A DNA stretch of 64,000 nucleotides from Youxingia wuxianensis (lineage in GTDB: Bacteria; Bacillota; Clostridia; Oscillospirales; Ruminococcaceae): positions 4,277-68,276 of the forward strand of contig NZ_JACRTD010000010.1 of the NCBI RefSeq assembly GCF_014385085.1, given 5' to 3'. The notes below the pieces were generated by a model that did not search any database, was not told the origin of the DNA, and was given only the letters and a program-made list of their open reading frames with translations. How positions within the stretch are numbered: position 1 is the first letter of the stretch; every line of letters begins with the position of its first letter. Made by a program: the position numbers and the translations under genes. Positions 58,523-64,000 of this stretch are shown piece after piece.

Positions 58523-58550
58523 AAAGCCATCGGGTAACCGATGGCTTTTT
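58521..58550. terminator. Bidirectional terminator between the LuxR-type gene and tmcAL
   Basis: aaaaagccatcgg-gtaa-ccgatggcttttt, a 13-bp perfect stem with A and T flanks, at the junction of two converging genes. Confidence 0.92.
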
Positions 58551-59765
58551 CTATCGAACGGAAATTTTCTGGGTAAAATCGCTTCCGCAGGGAAGCGCCA
58601 CCGGCAGGCCCAAGGCATACAGGTCGGCGGCATGTCCCTCCAGCTGCGCGAGGGTTTGGCACAGACCTCCTCTGTCCCGCAGTTTGGCAAGGGAATGGGA
58701 AACAGGCAGCCGCGTGGTTTTATTGGCGGCGGTGAGGATTTCCAGCCCCTGTTTATTAAAGGATAAAACGCGGATATACGGTACCGGCTGAGAAAGCAAA
58801 GCGCCGTCTACCTGAAGATAAGCGTTCCACACCAGGCGCCGGATACGGGATAAGGTGTACCGCTTGGTTTTTACTAAGTTGAGCAGCTCGTCTACGGAAA
58901 CCGCCGCCCTTACCCCATCGTACAGTCGGTTATCCAGTCCTTCAGAAATATCCGGCAGGGAAGAAAACTGCTCCAAAGTCATACAGCGAAGAGAGGAAAG
59001 CACGGCCGTATTGAGACTATGAGACTGGAAAGGCATCATCCCCGCGGACACAGCAGAGTGATAAACGTGGTATGCGCCTTCAGGCACATACTCGCGGATG
59101 GTTTCTAAACTGTCCAAATCCAAAAGATTGCGCAGATGGGAAGCGGCCGCGATTGTAGAGGCGGGAACGGTACTGTCGTGCTCTGTCCCCTCCCGTGTTA
59201 CGGTAAAAGGGGTCATCGGCAGCTCCTGACGTAAAATTTGCCGAAGATATTCCACTGCTAGAGTATTGTTGGGGGAGGAAAGTACCTGGGCAGTTTCTTC
59301 CCCGTAAAATTTTTCAACCGCTTTTTGCCGGGCGCGGGCATAGGTGATCCCTTCGCTCAGAAGAGTTTTAATATACTCATCGCAGTAGGGATTTTCCACC
59401 GCTTGAGCCGCCCGTGCCAACTGATCGATTTGGCCGCATTCGCTGCCGAAAGAAAGCACATCGATACAGCCCAGCCCCCCTAATACCTGCAAAGCACCAT
59501 AGGCAAACCGCTCGGCGGTAGCCATGGCCCAGGGAAGGGGAAGCTCCAGCACCAGATCCGCTCCACAGGCTACGGCGGCGTTGGCCCGTACGTGCTTGGG
59601 CGCGATGGCGGGCCCTCCTCGCTGGACAAAGTTCCCGCTCATTACCGCTACAATATGGGTAGCGCCGGCAGCGCGGGTTTTTTGGATGAGATGGGCGTGT
59701 CCGTTGTGAAAAGGATTGTATTCCGCTACGATTCCCGCAATGATTTTTTTCTGCTCATTCGCCAT
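58551..59765 (-). CDS. tmcAL: tRNA(Met) cytidine acetate ligase
   Basis: Forms N4-acetylcytidine at the wobble base of elongator tRNA(Met) from acetate and ATP. The 404-residue protein (YlbM family) starts with the nucleotidyltransferase motif GIVAEYNPFHNGHAHLI, followed by MSGNFVQRGGPAI and a helical C-terminal domain. GGAG lies 8 bases before the ATG. It is divergent from ackA, sharing a compact promoter region; both proteins use acetate, which is probably coincidental. Confidence 0.93.
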   Translation of the reverse strand: MANEQKKIIAGIVAEYNPFHNGHAHLIQKTRAAGATHIVAVMSGNFVQRGGPAIAPKHVRANAAVACGADLVLELPLPWAMATAERFAYGALQVLGGLGCIDVLSFGSECGQIDQLARAAQAVENPYCDEYIKTLLSEGITYARARQKAVEKFYGEETAQVLSSPNNTLAVEYLRQILRQELPMTPFTVTREGTEHDSTVPASTIAAASHLRNLLDLDSLETIREYVPEGAYHVYHSAVSAGMMPFQSHSLNTAVLSSLRCMTLEQFSSLPDISEGLDNRLYDGVRAAVSVDELLNLVKTKRYTLSRIRRLVWNAYLQVDGALLSQPVPYIRVLSFNKQGLEILTAANKTTRLPVSHSLAKLRDRGGLCQTLAQLEGHAADLYALGLPVALPCGSDFTQKISVR

Positions 59766-59805
59766 GAATTTTACTCCGTCTTTTGAAATTTTCTATCCGA
59801 TTCCC

Positions 59806-59857
59806 TTGAATTTTCGCCTATATTGTAATAATATATAAACATGTTTGGTTGTGTCAA
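59806..59857. promoter_or_regulatory. Overlapping divergent promoters of ackA and tmcAL
   Basis: Plus strand: TTGAAT (59806-59811), 17 bp, TAATAT (59829-59834) for ackA. Minus strand: TTGACA (59852-59857), 16 bp, TATATT (59830-59835) for tmcAL. The two -10 elements overlap, so the promoters should exclude each other. Confidence 0.55.
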
Positions 59858-59915
59858 GTCCTTTTGGCGGCTTGGCTGTGTTCAAAAAATAATGAAAGAG
59901 GCGTAAGGTGTAGTT

Positions 59916-61121
59916 ATGAAGATACTGGTTATCAACGCTGGAAGTTCATCGCTGAAATATCAGCTCATCAATATGGAGGATGAGAGCGTTTTAGCAAAAG
60001 GCAACTGCGAACGGATTGGAACGGATGGGAAGATTAGCCATAAAACAGCATCCGGAAAAGAAATTTCCTACGATGTGGCTTTCCCGACCCATAAAGAAGC
60101 ATTTATGGAGTTGGTAAAAAATCTGGTCAGCGGCGAGGGAAAGGTAATTGACGATGTAAAAGAAATTTCCGCTGTAGGGCACAGAGTGCTCCATGGAAGC
60201 GAAAAATATAAAACTTCGACACTGATTACCGATACAGTAATTGAGGATATTTTTGCTTTTTCTGAATTAGGACCTTTGCACAATCCGCCGCAGGCAACCG
60301 CTATGCGGGCGTGCCAGGAAGTGTTTGGGAAAGAAGTGCCCATGGTGGCTATCTTTGATACCTCTTTCCATCAGACAATGCCGGAAAAAGCTTATATTTT
60401 TGGAATTCCTTACGAGTACTATGAAAAATACCACATTCGCCGTTATGGATTCCACGGTACCAGTCACCGGTATGTAAGCGCCCAGTATTTCCAGCTGACC
60501 GGCAAGAAAAAGGAAGGCACGAAAATCATTACATGTCATCTGGGCAACGGAAGTTCTATTTCCGCCATTAAAGACGGTAAAGTGTACGATACCTCTATGG
60601 GCTTTACCCCGCTGGATGGTTTTATTATGGGGACCAGAAGCGGCGGCGTGGATCCCTCGGTGATTACTTACCTTGCCAATAAAGAGAATATCTCCCCAGA
60701 TGAGATGTCCAATATTCTCAATAAAAAATCTGGATTTTTAGGAATTTCCGGTGTTTCCAGCGACTGCCGCGACGTTACTGCGGCGGCGAAGGCGGGAAAT
60801 CATCGCGCTCAATTGACTTTAGATATTTTAGTATACCAAATCAAGAAATTTATCGGCGGCTATGCGGCGGGCATGGGCGGCGTTGACGCGATCATCTTTA
60901 CCGGCGGTATCGGCGAAAACGACCGGGAGCTGCGGGCGGCGGTGTGTTCTGATATGGAATTTTTGGGCCTGTCCATCTGCAAAGATACCAATGAAGCTAT
61001 TCGCGGCAAAGACGCGAAATTTTCTACCGACAGTTCTAAAGTGGAAGCTTGGGTAATTCCCACCAATGAGGAACTGCTTATTGCCAGAGATACCCAGGAG
61101 ATTGTAAGCGGCCTAAAATAA
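59916..61121 (+). CDS. ackA: Acetate kinase
   Basis: Interconverts acetyl phosphate and acetate with ATP formation, the main fermentative energy step. The 401-residue protein has the ASKHA signatures VINAGSSSLKYQ, GFHGTSHRYV and ITCHLGNGSSISAI. No pta gene is adjacent. The leader is about 70 bases; GAAAGAGGCG precedes the ATG. Confidence 0.97.
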   Translation: MKILVINAGSSSLKYQLINMEDESVLAKGNCERIGTDGKISHKTASGKEISYDVAFPTHKEAFMELVKNLVSGEGKVIDDVKEISAVGHRVLHGSEKYKTSTLITDTVIEDIFAFSELGPLHNPPQATAMRACQEVFGKEVPMVAIFDTSFHQTMPEKAYIFGIPYEYYEKYHIRRYGFHGTSHRYVSAQYFQLTGKKKEGTKIITCHLGNGSSISAIKDGKVYDTSMGFTPLDGFIMGTRSGGVDPSVITYLANKENISPDEMSNILNKKSGFLGISGVSSDCRDVTAAAKAGNHRAQLTLDILVYQIKKFIGGYAAGMGGVDAIIFTGGIGENDRELRAAVCSDMEFLGLSICKDTNEAIRGKDAKFSTDSSKVEAWVIPTNEELLIARDTQEIVSGLK

Positions 61122-61142
61122 AGTGTTTTCCAAGCTAGTAAC

Positions 61143-61175
61143 ACAGCCTTTCACATATCATGTGAAAGGCTGTTT
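61143..61175 (+). terminator. Terminator of ackA
   Basis: acagcctttcaca-tatca-tgtgaaaggctgt, a 13-bp perfect stem followed by TTG; modest T-tract. Confidence 0.8.
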
Positions 61176-61193
61176 GCAAAGGAGTGCTCCATT

Positions 61194-62003
61194 GTGCGCG
61201 AGATAAAAGATTTAACCATTATTGATGCACATTGCCATATCTTCCCCCAGAAGATTGCAATGAAAGCGACCCAGTCGATCGGAGATTTTTATAGTATTCC
61301 CATGCGGTATGAGGGGTTTCCTCATGTGTTGGTAGAGAGCGGCAGACGAATTGGCGTAAAGAAATACCTGGTTTGTTCCACCGCTACCAAACCGGAACAG
61401 GTGGAAAGCATCAATGATTTTATCTATGAGAAATGTAAAAAATATCCAGAGTTTTTTGGCTTTGGTACTTTGCATCAGCATACGCCGGATTATGAAGCGG
61501 AAATTGAGCGGATAAAGAGTTATGGCCTTCATGGGATAAAGCTTCATCCGGACTTTCAGAGGTTTCATATTGACGATCCCAAAATGATCCCGGTATATCG
61601 GGCGATTGCCAGAGAAAAGCTGCCGGTGCTTTTTCATATGGGAGATGCACATTTTGATTATTCCGCCCCCCGCCGTCTGGCTAATGTAATGCAGCAGGTG
61701 CCCGATCTTATTGCTGTCGCCGCTCATTTCGGCGGATACAACGAATGGGACGAAGCGGATAAATGGCTGAAAATACCCAATGTTTATTATGATACCTCCA
61801 GCAGCCTGTTTGCGTTGTCCAAAGAAAAGGCGCTGAAAATGATTGACCATTTTGGAGTAGAAAAATTTTTCTTCGGAACGGATTTTCCCATGTGGGATCA
61901 TGTGGAAGAATTAAATCGGTTTTTGGCGTTGGGGTTGTCAGAGGAAGAAAACGATATGATTCTTTATAAGAATTTTGAGAGGCTGTTTGGGATTACAATT
62001 TAA
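61194..62003 (+). CDS. Amidohydrolase-family metal-dependent hydrolase
   Basis: A 269-residue TIM-barrel protein of the amidohydrolase 2 type. Metal-binding motifs are IDAHCHIFP (residues about 10-18), GIKLHPDFQ, LFHMGD, AAHFGG and a C-terminal FFGTDFPMWD. Relatives include aminocarboxymuconate-semialdehyde decarboxylase-like and o-pyrocatechuate decarboxylase-like enzymes; substrate is unknown. It starts at GTG 61194 after AAAGGAG, just downstream of the ackA terminator. Confidence 0.85.
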   Translation: MREIKDLTIIDAHCHIFPQKIAMKATQSIGDFYSIPMRYEGFPHVLVESGRRIGVKKYLVCSTATKPEQVESINDFIYEKCKKYPEFFGFGTLHQHTPDYEAEIERIKSYGLHGIKLHPDFQRFHIDDPKMIPVYRAIAREKLPVLFHMGDAHFDYSAPRRLANVMQQVPDLIAVAAHFGGYNEWDEADKWLKIPNVYYDTSSSLFALSKEKALKMIDHFGVEKFFFGTDFPMWDHVEELNRFLALGLSEEENDMILYKNFERLFGITI

Positions 62004-62036
62004 GAAAGAAGGAGGCCGTAAGCCTCCTTCTTTCTT
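62002..62036. terminator. Bidirectional terminator between the amidohydrolase gene and spoIIR
   Basis: aagaaagaaggaggc-cgtaa-gcctccttctttctt, a perfect 15-bp stem serving two converging genes. Confidence 0.9.
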
Positions 62037-62671
62037 TATTTTGTTTGAGAAAAGATAGTCTCAAACAGTTCCACAACCGCCAGCTTGGGGATAAAAACCG
62101 GCGTTTCGTTGAGATTGTGAATTTCCTGCATTTCCTCGCTGTTGGAAGGTTCGGCGGCAGGAATACACATAGGCGGGTACATAACGCACCACCAGTTTTT
62201 TCCGCCCCCGTCGCCCAAAAGGATACGCACCGCGTCGTAATTTCCCGCTGGAAGAGAAAGATCGCCGTATTGCCGGGTGGTAAAGTACATATTCGTAACC
62301 TCAGCGCGGACTCCATAGGATTTTCCCTGGTTTCTTAATTCTTCCAGGGCCGCCTGCTCAATGCGCTGGATATTTTCCTGAGCCGCTAGTTTTGCGCCTT
62401 TTTGGGACTGGGGAAGAAAGAAAAGATCTTCGGTTTCCAATAAAATGCGATCCCGCACCGCCAGCTTAACCCGCTGATCTTCCTGACTGTCAGAATTAGC
62501 GAGGATATGTAAACGCAGTACTTTGCTTCTTACCTGCTGGCATTCTTGACCAAACACAGCGAAGTTGGCCAGCAGTACCGACAGGAGGATACCAAAACAG
62601 ACAGCCACATCTATTTTACGAATATAACGGCTTAATGTAAAATGAGGTTTGTAAAAACAACTCTGCTTCAT
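62036..62671 (-). CDS. spoIIR: Stage II sporulation protein R
   Basis: Secreted forespore signal that triggers SpoIIGA cleavage of pro-sigma-E. The 211-residue protein has an N-terminal signal-anchor (about 22-42) and the SpoIIR core: LRLHILANSDSQEDQRVKL, MYFTTRQYGDLSLPAGNYDA and GKNWWCVMYPP. Its ribosome site GGAGGG lies within the 3' arm of a hairpin that also looks like the metA terminator. No clear sigma-F promoter was found in the 53-base spacer, so it may lie inside metA. Confidence 0.95.
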   Translation of the reverse strand: MKQSCFYKPHFTLSRYIRKIDVAVCFGILLSVLLANFAVFGQECQQVRSKVLRLHILANSDSQEDQRVKLAVRDRILLETEDLFFLPQSQKGAKLAAQENIQRIEQAALEELRNQGKSYGVRAEVTNMYFTTRQYGDLSLPAGNYDAVRILLGDGGGKNWWCVMYPPMCIPAAEPSNSEEMQEIHNLNETPVFIPKLAVVELFETIFSQTK

Positions 62672-62673
62672 AA

Positions 62674-62707
62674 AAAAATCCCTCCAAATGACGTTGGAAG
62701 GATTTTT
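62674..62707 (-). terminator. metA terminator hairpin overlapping the spoIIR ribosome site
   Basis: On the minus strand a 14-bp stem (aaaaatccttccaa with ttggagggattttt, one G-U pair), a 6-nt loop and a U-tract running straight to the spoIIR ATG. The 3' arm contains the GGAGGG ribosome site. Confidence 0.7.
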
Positions 62708-62724
62708 GGCAAGTTTTCACTTTT

Positions 62725-63654
62725 TTATTCACTTTTGGGGTCCAATTGTTCAAGATCGTAGGGGGTTGTCTGGTAGACATAATAATTCAGCCAATTATAA
62801 AACAACAGATTCGCGTGGCTGCGCCAAGTATACAAGGGCGTCTGGGAAGGATCGTTGCCGGGAAAATAATTCTCCGGCAGAGAGATAGGAAGCCCTTTGT
62901 TTAAATCTCGGAAGTATTCGTTTGCCAGAGTATCCCGGTCGTATTCTGAATGGCCGGTGATAAAGAACTGCCGTCCGTTGTAGGTGGAGGCGGCATATAC
63001 TCCCGCTTTTTCAGAAACGGATAGGATCTCCAACTCCGGCACGTTTTCAATATCCCAGCGCTTGACCTCGGTGTGGCGGGAATGAGGAACAAAAAACACT
63101 TCGTCAAACCCACGGGTGATGGGATGATTTTCCACACATAAACGGTGCTGAAAAATTCCAAACATTTTTTCCTTCAGGGGATATTTTTGGATACCATAAT
63201 GATAGTACAGACCTGCCTGCGCTCCCCAGCAGATATGGAACGTGGAAAAGACATTGGTTTTGCTCCACTCCATAATCTGGCACAGTTCGTCCCAGTACTC
63301 CACCTCCTCAAAAGCCATCTGTTCCACCGGCGCGCCGGTAATGACCATTCCGTCGAAACGCATATCCTTAATATCGTCAAAAGTCTTATAAAATTTAAAG
63401 AGATGTTCAGAGGAGGTGTTTTTGGAAACATGGGATTTCATTTGGATCAATTCCACATCCACCTGAAGAGGAGTGTTCCCTAGCAGACGCAGCAGCTGCG
63501 TTTCCGTTTCGATCTTTTTGGGCATGAGATTAACAATGGCGATCTGCAGAGGACGGATATCCTGATGCAGCGCCCGGTATTCGGTCATAACGAATATATT
63601 CTCATTTTCTAATATTCTCGAAGCGGGTAAACTGTCGGGAATTTTTATCGGCAT
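62725..63654 (-). CDS. metA: Homoserine O-acetyltransferase (MetA type)
   Basis: Activates homoserine for methionine synthesis. The 309-residue protein belongs to the MetA amidotransferase-like family, with nucleophile Cys142 in [10 protein letters not shown] and catalytic His/Glu in the C-terminal half ([15 protein letters not shown]). Glu111 in [11 protein letters not shown] is the residue that in Bacillus cereus MetA confers acetyl-CoA rather than succinyl-CoA specificity, so acetylation is predicted. AAGGAAAGGGTGG precedes the ATG. No SAM riboswitch is recognisable upstream. Confidence 0.93.
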   Translation of the reverse strand: MPIKIPDSLPASRILENENIFVMTEYRALHQDIRPLQIAIVNLMPKKIETETQLLRLLGNTPLQVDVELIQMKSHVSKNTSSEHLFKFYKTFDDIKDMRFDGMVITGAPVEQMAFEEVEYWDELCQIMEWSKTNVFSTFHICWGAQAGLYYHYGIQKYPLKEKMFGIFQHRLCVENHPITRGFDEVFFVPHSRHTEVKRWDIENVPELEILSVSEKAGVYAASTYNGRQFFITGHSEYDRDTLANEYFRDLNKGLPISLPENYFPGNDPSQTPLYTWRSHANLLFYNWLNYYVYQTTPYDLEQLDPKSE

Positions 63655-63809
63655 AAAATGCCCACCCTTTCCTTATAACAAAATAACCGCATCCAATGTA
63701 CGGCCAAAGGCTGACAAGCTAATAAAAATTATTCTAGCTCACTTCTGAGGGAAAATCAAGTGAAGAACAAAAACAGGCGAGTTATTGTAAAAAATCTTTA
63801 CAAAAAGTG

Positions 63810-63838
63810 TTGACAAATTTCTCCCAACATGATATTAT
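63810..63838 (+). promoter_or_regulatory. Strong promoter, probably of an rRNA operon
   Basis: TTGACA (63810-63815), 17-bp spacer, TATTAT (63833-63838). The A/T-rich run upstream (63786-63806) could act as an UP element. Transcription would start near 63845. Confidence 0.7.
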
Positions 63839-63844
63839 AACAAA

Positions 63845-64000
63845 GCTGTCTCGTGCGTAGTTACGCCTAAACGGGGCAGAAAAGAGAGCACCTTGAAAAA
63901 TGAACAACGAGAGAAGAAAAGACCCTGAAAAGATGACTTTGAGGCGAAAGCCAAGAAGGCAAGAAGCAAAGACCAGCGAGAAGAAGCTGGATTAAAACTT
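63845..64000 (+). other. Probable 16S rRNA leader, cut by window end
   Basis: The 155 bases after the promoter hold no open frame, are purine-rich, and contain ACCTTGAAAAATGAACAAC (63891-63909), closely similar to the CCTTGAAAACTGAACAA-type segment found before rRNA genes of Firmicutes. The 16S gene itself would begin beyond base 64000. This is inferred and not directly visible. Confidence 0.55.

Noticed and set aside
63655..63809. SAM riboswitch before metA
   Set aside because: No recognisable SAM-I/II helices or conserved cores in the 150 bases upstream on the minus strand.

Overview
The window reads as chromosomal DNA of a spore-forming, low-to-moderate G+C Firmicute, most likely a clostridial gut-type bacterium of the Oscillospirales/Ruminococcaceae kind. 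The reasons are strong AGGAGG-type ribosome binding sites on nearly every gene, endospore genes (spmA, spmB, spoIIE, spoIIR), exact Spo0A-type boxes, an AbrB-family regulator, and paired glgC/glgD. Lineage is inferred from gene content only. There is no phage, transposon, integron or CRISPR array; almost everything looks like core chromosome.

Layout. 1-4.4 kb (minus): metG cut by the window edge, pyrG, and a histidine-kinase-like protein whose phosphoacceptor His is Asn. 4.6-12.1 kb (plus): gap, then glgB-glgC-glgD-glgA for glycogen synthesis. 12.1-18.5 kb (minus): prmC, a DUF1385 membrane protein, an operon of lipoprotein, response regulator and sensor kinase, and an XRE regulator. 18.7-23.1 kb: a histidine phosphatase, leuB, a DUF975 membrane protein, an AbrB-type regulator and spmAB. 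23.1-30.7 kb: trpS and an aminotransferase, spoIIE, a membrane protein with a Spo0A-box promoter, a GNAT protein and a DNA glycosylase. 31-39.5 kb (plus): rlmB, a very large protein ending in a degenerate P-type-ATPase-like domain, an EF-G-like GTPase, a DUF4830 protein and a pseudouridine synthase. 39.8-45.6 kb: a PucR-type regulator, then the cell-wall remodelling set ftsE-ftsX-M23 peptidase-S41 protein. 45.8-48.6 kb: greA, lysS and a membrane-anchored protein. 48.7-55.5 kb: a pyrimidine operon pyrC-pyrF-carA-carB. 55.6-63.7 kb: a divergent pair of tiny ribbon-helix-helix-like proteins, patA with a divergent LuxR-type regulator, tmcAL, ackA, an amidohydrolase, spoIIR and metA. The window closes on a consensus promoter and a leader that resembles the region before a 16S rRNA gene.

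The most striking signal is the pyrimidine leader at 48.70-48.88 kb: promoter, ribosome binding site, a 35-codon U-rich leader reading frame whose stop codon lies inside the 3' arm of an intrinsic terminator, then pyrC. This is the architecture of the enterobacterial pyrBI attenuator (UTP-sensed transcription-translation coupling), whereas Firmicutes normally control pyr genes with PyrR. Other points worth checking are pseudo-enzymes with lost catalytic residues (histidine kinase, S41 protease, P-type ATPase, EF-G-like G3 motif), three exact Spo0A boxes, and a terminator that contains the spoIIR ribosome binding site.
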